Shown: positions 22,979 through 32,955, numbered from the stretch's first letter. The stretch is DNA of 64,000 bases from Pseudoflavonifractor gallinarum (GCF_014982855.1 NZ_JADCKF010000003.1:186001-250000); one strand, 5' to 3'. A program made the numbers and translations. The notes: a model not told the origin generated them from the letters alone.

Positions 22979-25102
22979 TCAAAAATCAATGATCTCGCTG
23001 CTGGAGATCTGTCCGTCGATGTACACCACCACTTCCTGAGAGCCGGTTCCCGTGACAGGCACCTGAATGCTCCCCTGACTGGTGGCAACCTCCTCTCCAA
23101 AGGCCTCGCTGTCGCCCACCATGACCCGGACCATGACATACTCACGGCCGTCCTGGGGGAGCGAAATGGTGATGGTGTGGGAGGAGGGCTGCGTCTCTCC
23201 GCCCGGGTCATCGGATACCTCCGGCGGCGTGGGCGTGTCGGTAGGCTTGGGCTCCGGTCCCTTGCTCACCGTGAGGGTGAGGGTCGCACCCTCCTGCACC
23301 TCCACATTGGGGTTGATGGACTGATCGATGACGATTCCGGCCTCTGCCACATCGTCATATTTCTCCGAGACCTTCACCACCAGGTTATACTCCTTCAGCA
23401 TCTCCTGGGCCTTGTTCAGGGTCTGCCCGATGAGAGACGGGATGGTGATCATCTTGCTCGGCTTGCCCTCGCTGACATAGAGCGTGATGGTCTGTCCCTC
23501 ACGCAGCTCACTCTCGGCCTCCGGGTCGGTACGGATGACATAGCCGGACTCCACCTCTTCCGAGGGCTCCGTCTCGACCTCCACAGTCAAGTTCAGGTCG
23601 GGGAACTGGTTCTTCAGCTTCTGCTGGGCCAGTGCCTGCTCCTGGTTGACCAGATCCAGCATTTTCGGGACCTCACTGCCGGCACTGAGCTGGACCTTGA
23701 TGACCCGATTTTCCGTGGTGTCCCGCAGGGTGGTGTTGGCGCCGGGCGACTGGTGTGCAATCGTCCCCTCCGGATAGGAGCTCTCTATGGCCTCTCCGTC
23801 TTCCTCAATAGTAAAGCCGCCTTCCTTTACAGCATCCAGTTCTTGTGCCTCTTCCAGGGTATAGCCCATTACATCGGGAATGGTGATGTCCTGGGTCTCG
23901 GGAAAGGCATTTCCGAAGATGCTGACCAGAAAAATACCGATACCCACCAGGAAGATCAGGATGGCGCCGACCGCGGCAATAATGGGCCACTTGCTGGCCG
24001 GCTCCTCCTCTTCCTCGTAGTAGTCCTCGCTGCGGCGGCTGGATGGACGACTGGACGGACGGCTGCCCGCGGTGTCTCCGCTGTGGCGTACCCCGGACTC
24101 CGGCCCTCTGTGGCGCGGAATGCGCTGTGTGGCATCCTCCGCCTCGTCCGGATGGGGCAGGCGGCGTCCGCCGGTCATGGCGCTGGGCGTATTGGCTCCG
24201 ATAATCTGGGTTGGCTCATCCGCTTCGTCGGTCAGCCGGACGTCCTCCGGGCGGAACTCAAAGTTGATGTTGGGATTCTTCCGGAACTCCTCCAGGTCGG
24301 CCAGCATGGCGTCGGCCGAAATGTAGCGCTGGTTGACATCCGAGGCCATGGCCTTCAGAGTGATGGCCTCCAGCGCCTCCGGAATTCCGGGCTCCAGCTC
24401 ACGGGGCGAGAGCGGAATGGAGTTGATGTGCTGGATAGCCACCGCCACCGGGGAATCTCCCTCGTACGGCAGCCTTCCGGTCAGCATCTCGTAGAGCACC
24501 ACGCCCGCGGAGTAGATATCGGAGCGGGCGTCGATGTGGCTTCCTCTGGCCTGCTCCGGAGAGATGTAGTGTACCGACCCCAGCGCCTCCTGCGTCATGG
24601 TATTCTGGCTGGCCGAGGTCAGCCGGGCGATGCCGAAGTCGGCCACCTTAATACTGCCGTCCCGCAGCACCATGATGTTGTGGGGCTTGATGTCCCGGTG
24701 GATGATGCCGCGGCTGTGGGCGTGGGAGAGGGCCTTCATGATCTGGATGATAAAGTGGAGGGATTCCTTCCAGCTCAGCTTTCCGCCCTTCTTCTGCATA
24801 TACTGCTTGAGGGTAATGCCCTCCAGCAGCTCCATGACGATATAGTCCACGTCGCCGGATTTGCTCACGTCGTACACCGCCATGATATTGGGGTGGGAGA
24901 GCATGGCCACGGCCTGGGACTCATCGTGGAAGCGGCGGCGAAACTCTGCGTCCTGGGCCAGCTCTTCCTTGAGGATCTTAATGGCCACCAGACGGTTGAG
25001 CCGGTGACAGCGGGCCTTATAGACCACCGCCATGCCTCCGGTCCCGATCCGCTCCAAAATCTCATATCGGTTGTCGAGTAACTTCCCTATGTATTGATCC
25101 AT
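22979..25102 (-). CDS. prkC: Serine/threonine protein kinase with PASTA domains
   Basis: Membrane sensor kinase of the PrkC/PknB family that senses muropeptides or lipid II and controls germination and cell-wall growth. 707 residues: kinase 1-275 (Lys42; HRDIKP 135-140; DFG 155-157; activation loop with several Thr), a charged linker, one membrane segment ~372-395, then three extracellular PASTA repeats (~406-475, 475-548, 549-620) and a C-terminal beta domain with a Pro/Thr linker (PKPTDTPTPP). ATG 25102 is better spaced from AGGGAGG than the in-frame ATG at 25108. Paired with prpC 15 bases upstream. Confidence 0.95.
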   Translation of the reverse strand: MDQYIGKLLDNRYEILERIGTGGMAVVYKARCHRLNRLVAIKILKEELAQDAEFRRRFHDESQAVAMLSHPNIMAVYDVSKSGDVDYIVMELLEGITLKQYMQKKGGKLSWKESLHFIIQIMKALSHAHSRGIIHRDIKPHNIMVLRDGSIKVADFGIARLTSASQNTMTQEALGSVHYISPEQARGSHIDARSDIYSAGVVLYEMLTGRLPYEGDSPVAVAIQHINSIPLSPRELEPGIPEALEAITLKAMASDVNQRYISADAMLADLEEFRKNPNINFEFRPEDVRLTDEADEPTQIIGANTPSAMTGGRRLPHPDEAEDATQRIPRHRGPESGVRHSGDTAGSRPSSRPSSRRSEDYYEEEEEPASKWPIIAAVGAILIFLVGIGIFLVSIFGNAFPETQDITIPDVMGYTLEEAQELDAVKEGGFTIEEDGEAIESSYPEGTIAHQSPGANTTLRDTTENRVIKVQLSAGSEVPKMLDLVNQEQALAQQKLKNQFPDLNLTVEVETEPSEEVESGYVIRTDPEAESELREGQTITLYVSEGKPSKMITIPSLIGQTLNKAQEMLKEYNLVVKVSEKYDDVAEAGIVIDQSINPNVEVQEGATLTLTVSKGPEPKPTDTPTPPEVSDDPGGETQPSSHTITISLPQDGREYVMVRVMVGDSEAFGEEVATSQGSIQVPVTGTGSQEVVVYIDGQISSSEIIDF

Positions 25103-25117
25103 AGTCATTACCCTCCC

Positions 25118-25849
25118 TTACTCAAACTGAAACAGGACACAGGTCACGTTATCCGGTGCGCCCCGGGATAACGCGATGTCCAAAAGCCGGTGGCAGCATT
25201 CGCCCACCGGACCGCCGTGGAGTACCTCATAGAGCATCTCCTGATCGCTGACCACGTTGGAGAGTCCGTCCGAGCACAGGAGAAGCGAGTCTCCGCTTTC
25301 CAGTTTCTTACGGTAAAAGTCCGCCCTCACATGTTCCTCGGTCCCGAGGGCGCGGGTAATGAGGTTCTTCTGCGGATGGTTGCGCGCCTGTTCCGGTGTG
25401 ATGTCCCCCCGCCGGACCATGTCTTCCACCAGGGAGTGATCCCGGGTCACCTTCTCGATCCCGTTCCCCGAGATGTAATAGGCGCGGCTATCTCCGATGT
25501 TCAACAGGTACGCCATATCCGACAGGACCAGAGCTGCCACCATGGTGGTCCCCATCCCATGGCAGTCCGGGTCCCTTCTGGCCCGGTGGTACACCACCGT
25601 GTTGGCCCCGGCGCTGCCCTGTGCCAGCAGGGCCTCCGGATCCTCCGGCGTGCCTGGCGGGAGATCCTGCAAAGCCTCGACAAATGCCTCCACCGCCAGC
25701 ATGCTGGCGATATTCCCGGCGCGCGCGCCGCCCATACCGTCACAGACCAGGCCCACAGCCAGGTCTTCCGACAGAACGTCCAGATAGTAAGTATCCTGAT
25801 TCTGCGGACGGACGCAGCCCTTATGTGTGATTCCCCATGCTTTTATCAT
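25118..25849 (-). CDS. prpC: PP2C-type protein phosphatase (PrpC/Stp)
   Basis: Mn/Mg-dependent phosphatase that reverses PrkC phosphorylation. 243 residues. Motifs: GCVRPQNQDTYY, VCDGMGGARAGN with metal Asp residues, NIGDSRAYY, LVEDMVRRG, LLCSDGLSN and DNVTCVLF. The open frame continues upstream, but ATG 25849 with AGAAGG about 9 bases before gives the family N-terminus MIKAWGITHKG. Upstream neighbour is rlmN, downstream prkC. Confidence 0.93.
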   Translation of the reverse strand: MIKAWGITHKGCVRPQNQDTYYLDVLSEDLAVGLVCDGMGGARAGNIASMLAVEAFVEALQDLPPGTPEDPEALLAQGSAGANTVVYHRARRDPDCHGMGTTMVAALVLSDMAYLLNIGDSRAYYISGNGIEKVTRDHSLVEDMVRRGDITPEQARNHPQKNLITRALGTEEHVRADFYRKKLESGDSLLLCSDGLSNVVSDQEMLYEVLHGGPVGECCHRLLDIALSRGAPDNVTCVLFQFE

Positions 25850-25931
25850 AGTAAACAGCCTTCTTCTCCACATCGATTTTTCCGCAGCCCATCCCATGCG
25901 GATCGGGATGAGCCCATCGCACAGCCCCTTC

Positions 25932-26960
25932 TCAGGCCTGCTCCTCCAGCATCTGCTTGCGGCGGAGCTGCCCGCAGGAGGCGTCGATATCGCCACCCAG
26001 TTTGCGCCGTACCGTCACGGTCACGCCCTGGGACTCCAGACGTTTTTGGAATGCAGCCACCCGGCGGCTGGGACGCAGCGGGCTCTCCTTGACCTCGTTG
26101 AGCGGAATCAGGTTCACATGCCCCGGCGTTCCCTTCAAATGGCTGGCAAGTAGATCTGCTTGCCAGTCCGTGTCGTTGACCCCGTCGATCATGGCATACT
26201 CATAGGAGATCCGCCGGCCGGTCTGCTCAAAATACCGCCGGCAGCTGGCAAAGAGCCGCTCCACCCCCACACTCTTGTTCACCGGCATGATCTTGGAGCG
26301 GGTCTCGTCGTCCGGTGCGTGGAGGGAGACGGACAGGGTCAGCTGGAGCTGCCGTTTGGCCAGCTCATCGATCCGGTCGACCAACCCGCAGGTGGACAGC
26401 GAGATATGGCGCATGCCGATGTTCATCCCGTCCGGGTGGTTGACCAGCTCCAGAAAGCGCATCACGGTGTCGAAATTGTCCAGCGGCTCGCCGATGCCCA
26501 TGAGCACGATGTTGGAGATGGGTGCCCCCGAATCGATCTGGGTGAACAGGACCTGATCCAGCATTTCAGCAGGTGTCAAGTCTCTTACCTTGCCAGCGAT
26601 TGTGGAGGCGCAGAAAGCGCATCCCATCCGGCATCCCACCTGGGAGGAGATGCACACAGTATTCCCATGTTTGTAGCGCATCAGAACGGTTTCGATGCAG
26701 TTTCCGTCGTGCAGACGCCACAAGTACTTGATGGTCCCATCCAGGGCGGAGACCTGCTTGCGTTCTACCGTGGGGGGCGCGAGCAGGCAGCTCTGGGCCA
26801 GCTGTTCCCGCAGGGCTTTGGAGAGGTTGGTCATCTCGTCAAAGGAGCGGACGCCCCGGTGGAGCCACTGGAAGACCTGCTTGGCCCGAAAGGCCGGCTG
26901 CCCCAGCTCTTTGAGAAAGGAGGACAGCTCCTCCTGATTCATGGATTTGATATCGGTCAT
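25932..26960 (-). CDS. rlmN: 23S rRNA A2503-C2 / tRNA A37-C2 dual methyltransferase
   Basis: Radical-SAM enzyme methylating A2503 in 23S rRNA and A37 in some tRNAs. 342 residues. The SAM-cluster motif is GCRMGCAFC (CxxxCxxC); GEPLDNFD and SVSLHAPDDETR are conserved, and a C-terminal GGDIDASCGQLR carries the second catalytic Cys. ATG 26960 follows GGAGG by 6 bases and overlaps rsmB by 4 bases (ATGA). Confidence 0.95.
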   Translation of the reverse strand: MTDIKSMNQEELSSFLKELGQPAFRAKQVFQWLHRGVRSFDEMTNLSKALREQLAQSCLLAPPTVERKQVSALDGTIKYLWRLHDGNCIETVLMRYKHGNTVCISSQVGCRMGCAFCASTIAGKVRDLTPAEMLDQVLFTQIDSGAPISNIVLMGIGEPLDNFDTVMRFLELVNHPDGMNIGMRHISLSTCGLVDRIDELAKRQLQLTLSVSLHAPDDETRSKIMPVNKSVGVERLFASCRRYFEQTGRRISYEYAMIDGVNDTDWQADLLASHLKGTPGHVNLIPLNEVKESPLRPSRRVAAFQKRLESQGVTVTVRRKLGGDIDASCGQLRRKQMLEEQA

Positions 26961-28288
26961 GTCGCCCTCCTCAATTTCGCAAAGAAGAATCCGTCTGCCC
27001 CATGCAGGTGCGGCCAGAGGGTCAGCATGCCGCCCTCGACCGCTCCAACCGGTCCGGGCAGTTGAAAACGCTCTAATGTAAAGTCAGAATGCTTTTCAAG
27101 GAAAGCCTCCACCACACCCTCATTTTCCCGCCGGAGCAAGGTACAGGTGGAGTAGAGAAGCGCCCCGCCCGGCTTGACATAGCGGGATACATTCTCCAGG
27201 ATCGCGCTCTGAATGGCGGGGAGTCCTGCCAGGGGCTCCGGGTCCTTATAGCGGATATCCGGCTTCTTGCGGATGATGCCCAGCCCGGAGCAGGGCACAT
27301 CGGCGATCACCCGGTCAAACCGGCCGATCCACTCCTCCCGGCACTGCTTTCCATCCTGAATGGCGGGATGGATCAGCTCGGAAAATCCAAGCCGCTCGGC
27401 CCCCGCCTGGATCAATCCCCGCTTGTGGGGGTGGATGTCGCAGGACCAGATCTCCCCCTGTCCGCCCATTCGGATGGCCGCAGCAAAGCTCTTGCCGCCC
27501 GGCGCGGCGCAGGCGTCCAGCACCTGCATTCCCGGCCTTGGGTCGGCCGCCAGGACAGAGAGTTTTCCGGCGCCGTCCTGGATATAGAACGCACCCCGGC
27601 GGAAGCTCTCCAGCCGCTCCAGATCTCCCGTTCCCTGCAAGAGGAGGCAGTCCGGAATCCAGGGGTGGGGCTGTACCTCCACCCCCTCCTGCCGCAGCAG
27701 CTCCACGACCTCCTCCTGGGAGAAGTGGGTGGTGTTGACCTGGGCCATAGTGGGCGGAATGGCGTTGTCGGCCTCCAGCAGGGCCTCCACGCCCTCCCCA
27801 TTCAGTGCAAGGTCAAATTCCTTTACAAGCCATGCGGGATGGGAATAACGGATGTCCAGCTGGGTTGGAAGGCCGAGGGTTTCCCGGCTGCGAATCAGGT
27901 TTCGCAGAATGCCGTTTACCATCCCGGCCGCTCTGGGATTCTTTGCGTACTGGCGTGCCAGATTGACCGACTCATTGACGGCTGCCGACTCCGGCACACG
28001 GTCCAGCAGCAAAATCTGATAGGCGCCCAGACGCAGGCAGGAGCGGATCTTCGCCTCCAGCCGGTCCAGCGGGAGCTTGGAAAACTGCCCCAGGTAAAAA
28101 TCCAGAAGCATCCGGTTCTGCAAAACTCCAAAACAGAGCCGGGAGGCGAACCCGGCGTCCCGGCTGTCCAGCCCGGCCTCCCGGATGGCCTTCTTCAAAA
28201 AGCCGTCGGACCAGGCCCCCTGCTGCTCACAGGCATGCAGCGCCAGGAGAGCCACTTCACGGGCGCTCTTTTTTCTCTCTCGCGCCAT
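26957..28288 (-). CDS. rsmB: 16S rRNA C967-C5 methyltransferase
   Basis: Methylates C967 of 16S rRNA. 443 residues: an N-terminal NusB-like RNA-binding domain (1-~140) and a Rossmann methyltransferase domain with SAM motif DACAAPGGKS, catalytic DVPCSGLG and the second Cys in LLYSTCTL. It follows the yugP-like gene within 4 bases and overlaps rlmN, forming part of the long yicC-to-thiN run. Confidence 0.94.
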   Translation of the reverse strand: MARERKKSAREVALLALHACEQQGAWSDGFLKKAIREAGLDSRDAGFASRLCFGVLQNRMLLDFYLGQFSKLPLDRLEAKIRSCLRLGAYQILLLDRVPESAAVNESVNLARQYAKNPRAAGMVNGILRNLIRSRETLGLPTQLDIRYSHPAWLVKEFDLALNGEGVEALLEADNAIPPTMAQVNTTHFSQEEVVELLRQEGVEVQPHPWIPDCLLLQGTGDLERLESFRRGAFYIQDGAGKLSVLAADPRPGMQVLDACAAPGGKSFAAAIRMGGQGEIWSCDIHPHKRGLIQAGAERLGFSELIHPAIQDGKQCREEWIGRFDRVIADVPCSGLGIIRKKPDIRYKDPEPLAGLPAIQSAILENVSRYVKPGGALLYSTCTLLRRENEGVVEAFLEKHSDFTLERFQLPGPVGAVEGGMLTLWPHLHGADGFFFAKLRRAT

Positions 28289-28291
28289 CGC

Positions 28292-28981
28292 TTAGTCCCT
28301 CCGACGTCCGGCAAAGGCCAGCAGGAAGCGCAGCAGCTGGGCCAGGGAGACCAGAAGGGCCGCCACATAGGTCATGGCCGCCGCACCCAGCACCTTGCGG
28401 GCCCCGCTCAGCTCCTCTCCGTCCAGGAGATGAGTGCTCTTCAGGGTCTCCAGCGCCCGGTGGGAGGCATTGAACTCCACCGGCAGCGTGACCAGCTGCA
28501 CCACCACGGCCAGCGAGAACAGCAGGATACCCACGGCAAAGAGGGGCTGGATATAGAGAAACAGCCCCAGCAGGATAAAGACAATGGAGAGCTGAGAACC
28601 CAAGTTGCACACCGGGATGATGGCGTTGCGCAGCTTGATGGGACCGTATCCCACCGCATACTGTACCGCATGCCCCGCCTCGTGGGCCGCCACGCCGATG
28701 GCGGCCACGCTGTTGGAGCCATATACGCTGTCCGACAGGCGGATGACATTGCTCCGGGGATCAAAATGGTCCGTGAGCCGTCCGGACACCCGTTCGATGC
28801 GCACATCGTGCACCCCGTGGGCCCGCAATACCGCTTCGGCGGCCTGTGCCCCGGTATAGCCCCGGGAGGCGCGGACGCAGGAGAACCGGCGGAAGGTGGA
28901 ACTCACGCGCCACTGGGCCCACGCCGCAATGAGCATGGCGGGGACCAGAATGCTCCAATAGGTAGGATCATAATAAAACAT
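28292..28981 (-). CDS. YugP-type membrane zinc metallopeptidase
   Basis: 229 residues with HEAGH in GVAAHEAGHAVQY (zinc site and catalytic Glu) and several membrane segments: one N-terminal (~8-22) and others at ~120-140, 145-170 and near the C-terminus. The family is uncharacterised in most species. AGAAAGGAAAC precedes ATG 28981. Its place between fmt and rsmB differs from B. subtilis, where fmt and rsmB are adjacent. Confidence 0.85.
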   Translation of the reverse strand: MFYYDPTYWSILVPAMLIAAWAQWRVSSTFRRFSCVRASRGYTGAQAAEAVLRAHGVHDVRIERVSGRLTDHFDPRSNVIRLSDSVYGSNSVAAIGVAAHEAGHAVQYAVGYGPIKLRNAIIPVCNLGSQLSIVFILLGLFLYIQPLFAVGILLFSLAVVVQLVTLPVEFNASHRALETLKSTHLLDGEELSGARKVLGAAAMTYVAALLVSLAQLLRFLLAFAGRRRD

Positions 28982-29021
28982 GGATGTTTCCTTTCTGACC
29001 GGATACGGCCTCCGTTCCCGC

Positions 29022-29945
29022 TCAGGGAATGGAAATGGGGTTGCCCCGCAGGTAGTCTGCGGCCTTCATGCGCTTCTTGCCCGCTGCCTGGAGCTCCACG
29101 ATCCGCAGGATCTTCCCGTCCCCGCACGCCATGTCGATGCCCTGCTTTCCAGCGGCCACCACGGTTCCGGCAGGGGCGCCAGTCTGCTCCCCGGTCTGCT
29201 GTGTGACCAGGATCTTCATGGTGTCGCCCGTAATGGCATCCGTGGTGGCGGTGGGCCAGGGGATCAGCCCGCGTACCTGGTTGTGGATCTCCTGAGCGGA
29301 GCGCTTCCAGTCGATGGGCGAGAGCTCCCGTCCCAGCATGGGGGCCAGGGTCACGCCCGCCGCTTCCTGGGGCGTCCGGGTGGCCGTCCCGGCGGCAAGC
29401 TGCTCCACCGCGGAGATGAGGAGCGCGCCGCCCATGTCAGCCAGACGCTGATAGAGGGTCTCCGCGTCCTCATCCGGGTCGATGGCGGTCTCCGCCTGGG
29501 TAATGATGTCTCCCGCGTCCAGCTCGGTGGCCATGTGCATGATGGTCACGCCGGTTTTCTCATCCCCGTTGAGGATGGCCCAGTTGATAGGAGCCGCTCC
29601 ACGGTAGCGGGGCAGCAGCGAGGAGTGGACATTGATGCACCCCAGATTCGGGTAATCCAGGATCTCATCGGGCAGAATGCGCCCGTAGGCGGCCACCACG
29701 ATAAGCTCCGGGGCGAGGGCCTGGATCTGGGCCAGCGCCGTGCCGTCCCGCAGCTTGGTGGGCTGATAGACCGGGATCTCGTGCTCCTGCGCGCACACCT
29801 TCACCGGCGGCGGAAGGAGCTTCATGCCCCGGTTCTTAGGTTTGTCCGGCTGGGTAAAGATCCCAACGATCTCATGTCCGGCCTCGATTAGCTTTTCCAG
29901 AGAGGGCACCGCAAATGCAGGGGTACCCATAAAAACGATCCGCAT
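29022..29945 (-). CDS. fmt: Methionyl-tRNA formyltransferase
   Basis: Formylates initiator Met-tRNA with 10-formyl-THF. 307 residues from ATG 29945. Signatures: VFMGTPAFAVPSLEKL, the catalytic block NVHSSLLPRYRGAAPINWAI with His, and the C-terminal tRNA-binding domain (LRGNPISIP end). A GTG at 29957 in frame is too close to the GGAG for use. Overlaps nothing of def but starts 4 bases after its stop region; def and fmt act in sequence on N-formylmethionine. Confidence 0.95.
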   Translation of the reverse strand: MRIVFMGTPAFAVPSLEKLIEAGHEIVGIFTQPDKPKNRGMKLLPPPVKVCAQEHEIPVYQPTKLRDGTALAQIQALAPELIVVAAYGRILPDEILDYPNLGCINVHSSLLPRYRGAAPINWAILNGDEKTGVTIMHMATELDAGDIITQAETAIDPDEDAETLYQRLADMGGALLISAVEQLAAGTATRTPQEAAGVTLAPMLGRELSPIDWKRSAQEIHNQVRGLIPWPTATTDAITGDTMKILVTQQTGEQTGAPAGTVVAAGKQGIDMACGDGKILRIVELQAAGKKRMKAADYLRGNPISIP

Positions 29946-29949
29946 ACTC

Positions 29950-30435
29950 TTACTCACGCTCCATCATGGCGTCCAGCTCTTCCGTAGTATAGAGCTTGTC
30001 ACTGCGCTCGGTGAAGAGGTGGCCCTCCAGATGCTCCAGCTCATGGCAGAAGCAGCGGGCCACAATCTCCTCGCCCTCGGCCTCGAACCAGTTGCCGTGG
30101 CGGTCCTGGGCGCGGACGCGCACCTTCATGGGGCGCTTGACCACGCCCCAGCGGCCCGGGACGCTCAGGCAGCCCTCAAAGCCCTCCTGCTCCCCGTCGG
30201 TCCAGATGATCTCCGGGTTGACCAGCTCCAGCATCTCGTCGTTGCCGTCCACCACGATGACCGCACGGCGCAGAATGCCGATCTGAGGTGCGGCCAGTCC
30301 CGCGCCGTTGGCGTGGGCCAGGGTCTCCTTCATGTCGTCCAGCAGGGACCACAGCCGCTCGTCAAAAACCGTATAGGGCCGGCAGACCTTGTGCAGGGCC
30401 GGATCTTCGTCTGTCAGAATCGTTCTCAGTGCCAT
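29950..30435 (-). CDS. def: Peptide deformylase
   Basis: Fe/Zn hydrolase that removes the formyl group from new proteins. 161 residues with the three motifs GAGLAAPQIG, EGCLSVP (metal Cys) and CHELEHLEG (metal His pair and catalytic Glu; Glu replaces the more common Asp before the last His). ATG 30435 has AGGAGG with ~8-nt spacing. Between priA and fmt as in B. subtilis. Confidence 0.95.
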   Translation of the reverse strand: MALRTILTDEDPALHKVCRPYTVFDERLWSLLDDMKETLAHANGAGLAAPQIGILRRAVIVVDGNDEMLELVNPEIIWTDGEQEGFEGCLSVPGRWGVVKRPMKVRVRAQDRHGNWFEAEGEEIVARCFCHELEHLEGHLFTERSDKLYTTEELDAMMERE

Positions 30436-30448
30436 GGTAATCTTCCTC

Positions 30449-32923
30449 CTAATCCAGGGGATTCACATCCGCATAGACGGATACGCCCCGGTTTTCTTTA
30501 TCTTTCTGTGCGCAGCAGAGCAGATGGGCCACCAGCGCACGCATGCGCTTGTCATTTCGGGTACTCAGGGTCAGGCGGTAGCGGTAGCGGTTGTTCACCT
30601 TGGCGATGGCCGCCGGCGCCGGGCCCAGCAGCTGGGAGCGGTACCCCTCATAGGGCGGCTGGCGCAGCCACTCCTCCAGACTGCGCCGCAGGCGCATGCA
30701 GGTCTGTAAGACGGCGCTCTCCGTCGTCCCCGAGGCGGTGAGTACAAAGAGATCCCGGAAGGGCGGGCAACCCCGCAGCTCCCGCAGGCCGATCTCCTGT
30801 TCATAAAAGGCGTCGTAGTTCTGCGCCGCCGCAAAGATAATCACGTCATTTTCCGGCGTATAGGTCTGGATGAGCGCCCGGCCGGTCTTTTCGCCCCGGC
30901 CTGCCCGACCCACCACCTGGGTGATGAGGGAAAAGGTCCGCTCCGCCGCCCGGTAGTCGTCCACATAGAGGGACAGGTCGGCCGCCACCACGCCCACCAG
31001 GGTCACATTCTCAAAATCCAGCCCCTTGGCCACCATCTGGGTCCCCACCAGAATGGGGACCCGTTCCTGTTCAAACCGGGCGAGCAGCTTCTCATGGGAG
31101 TGGACCGCGGAGATGGTGTCGGTATCCATCCGCAGCACTTCTACCCCGGGAAACATCTCCTCCAGCTCCTCCTGGACCCGCTGGGTCCCGGTCCCGATAA
31201 AATGGAAGGTGCCGCCGCAATTGGGGCAGACGTCCGGGACCCGCTCCGAGTGGCCGCAGCAGTGACACATGAGCCGCCCGTTGGCGGAGTGATAGGTGAG
31301 ATACACCGAACAGCGGGGGCAGGTGGGCGCCTCACCGCACTCCCCGCAGGAGAGCATACGGCTGGCCCCCCGCCGGTTCAGGAACAGAATGGACTGCTCC
31401 CCCCGCCGGAGATTTTCCTCCAAGGCAGACCGCAGGGCATGGCCAATGGAGCCGCCGTTTCCCGCCTTCAGCTCCTCCCGCAGATCGGCGATCTGCACCT
31501 GGGGAAGGGCCCGCTCATTGTAGCGCCGCCGCAGCGTGAAGAGGTGGTACACGCCCTGTTTCGCCTGATACATGCTCTCAATGGACGGCGTGGCCGATCC
31601 CAGGACCAGCAGCGCCCCGGTCTGGGCACAGCGGTATTTTGCCACATCCCGGGCATGGTATTTGGGGACCTGCTCCGATTTGTAGCTCCCCTCCTGCTCC
31701 TCGTCCAGGATGATGAGTCCCAGATTGCGCAGGGGGGCAAAGACCGCCGAGCGGGTGCCGATCACCACCTGTGCCTTCCCGGCTTTCGCCCGCTTCCACT
31801 CGTCGTAGCGCTCCCCCGCCCGCAGCGAGCTGTGGAGGACCGCCACCGCATCCCCGAAATGGGCGGAAAAGTGGTGCAGGAGCTGGGGAGTCAGCGCGAT
31901 CTCGGGCACCAGCACCAGGGTGCTCTTCCCCCGCTTCAGGCTCTCCTGAATGAGCCGGATGTAGATCTGAGTTTTTCCGCTGCCCGTCACTCCGTAGAGG
32001 AGCGCCGCGGCCGCTGTCCCGGTCCGGGCCAGTGCGTCCAGTCCCTGAAAGGCGGTCTCCTGCTCCTCGTTGAGATAGACCGGCCCGGCTGGCTCGCAGG
32101 GCTCCACCGACACCCGACGGAAAGCCTCCCGCTCCTCCAGACGGATCAGGCCGCTCTTGCGCAGGGATTTCAGGGTCTCCATGGAGGCGCCCGTAAAATA
32201 GCACAGCTCCTTGGTGGAGGCCTCTCCAATGGCGCACAGCAGTTCCATCACCGCATAGCGCATGGGGGCCGACCGCCGGCGGGGTGTGACCTGTGCCATG
32301 GCGTCCTCCGGCGGGACGGCCAGGACGGCCACCCGCTCGGTCTTGTCCCCCACGCCCCGGGAGGCGCTGGTCTCCAACACCAGGATGCCCCGGTCCACCA
32401 GCTGTTTGAGCGTGGGTCCGGGGTTTCGGGTACCGAACACCGCGCGGATCTGTCCCAGCTCGGCGCTGCCGGAGGCACAGACCATCCCCACGATGGTGCG
32501 GGCATATTCCGAGTTCCCGGCCGCCTCATAGGCTGCCTCCCGGTCGATCCCCGGGGCCAGGCGGTAGCGGTCCTGTAAGGAGAAGTACAGTCCGGCCGGG
32601 AGCATGGCCCGGGCCGCGTCATAGACCGTACAGAAGTACCGCTCCCGCATCCAGATAGCCAGATGGAGCCCCTCTCCGTCCAGCACAGGCTCCTCGTCCA
32701 GCTGGGTCAAAATGGGCTTGCATTTCGGATCGGGCGCGGTGATCTCATCGATGGAGAGCACGATCCCCTCGGTCCGCCGGTTTCCCGCCCCGAAGGGCAC
32801 GATCACCCGCATTCCGGGCGACAGGGTCTCCCGCAGCTCCGAGGGAACCAGGTACGTATAGGGCTTGTCAATGGCGTAGGTAGCCGCGGACAGGGCCACC
32901 CGGGCCGCCACAGACTGCTCCAT
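30449..32923 (-). CDS. priA: Primosomal protein N' (PriA helicase)
   Basis: Restarts stalled replication forks by loading the replicative helicase. 824 residues: N-terminal DNA-binding domain, helicase core with Walker A GVTGSGKTQIY and Walker B LDEEQE (DEEQ instead of the usual DEEH), and a zinc domain with cysteine pairs CGEC, CPRC, CHCC and CPNC. Helicase motif QVVGRAGRGEKTG is intact. ATG 32923 follows GGAGG; an upstream frame extension is ignored. It starts about 85 bases after rpoZ, beyond a hairpin terminator. Confidence 0.95.
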   Translation of the reverse strand: MEQSVAARVALSAATYAIDKPYTYLVPSELRETLSPGMRVIVPFGAGNRRTEGIVLSIDEITAPDPKCKPILTQLDEEPVLDGEGLHLAIWMRERYFCTVYDAARAMLPAGLYFSLQDRYRLAPGIDREAAYEAAGNSEYARTIVGMVCASGSAELGQIRAVFGTRNPGPTLKQLVDRGILVLETSASRGVGDKTERVAVLAVPPEDAMAQVTPRRRSAPMRYAVMELLCAIGEASTKELCYFTGASMETLKSLRKSGLIRLEEREAFRRVSVEPCEPAGPVYLNEEQETAFQGLDALARTGTAAAALLYGVTGSGKTQIYIRLIQESLKRGKSTLVLVPEIALTPQLLHHFSAHFGDAVAVLHSSLRAGERYDEWKRAKAGKAQVVIGTRSAVFAPLRNLGLIILDEEQEGSYKSEQVPKYHARDVAKYRCAQTGALLVLGSATPSIESMYQAKQGVYHLFTLRRRYNERALPQVQIADLREELKAGNGGSIGHALRSALEENLRRGEQSILFLNRRGASRMLSCGECGEAPTCPRCSVYLTYHSANGRLMCHCCGHSERVPDVCPNCGGTFHFIGTGTQRVQEELEEMFPGVEVLRMDTDTISAVHSHEKLLARFEQERVPILVGTQMVAKGLDFENVTLVGVVAADLSLYVDDYRAAERTFSLITQVVGRAGRGEKTGRALIQTYTPENDVIIFAAAQNYDAFYEQEIGLRELRGCPPFRDLFVLTASGTTESAVLQTCMRLRRSLEEWLRQPPYEGYRSQLLGPAPAAIAKVNNRYRYRLTLSTRNDKRMRALVAHLLCCAQKDKENRGVSVYADVNPLD

Positions 32924-32955
32924 ATTCTCTCCTCCTTCTCCCCGCCCCAAATCCG

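Noticed and set aside
23177-25081. 634-codon open frame opposite prkC
   Set aside because: Shadow of a well-supported kinase gene; no domain features.
27089-29206. 705-codon open frame opposite rsmB and yugP
   Set aside because: Antisense shadow with Pro/Gly/Arg-biased composition and no motifs.
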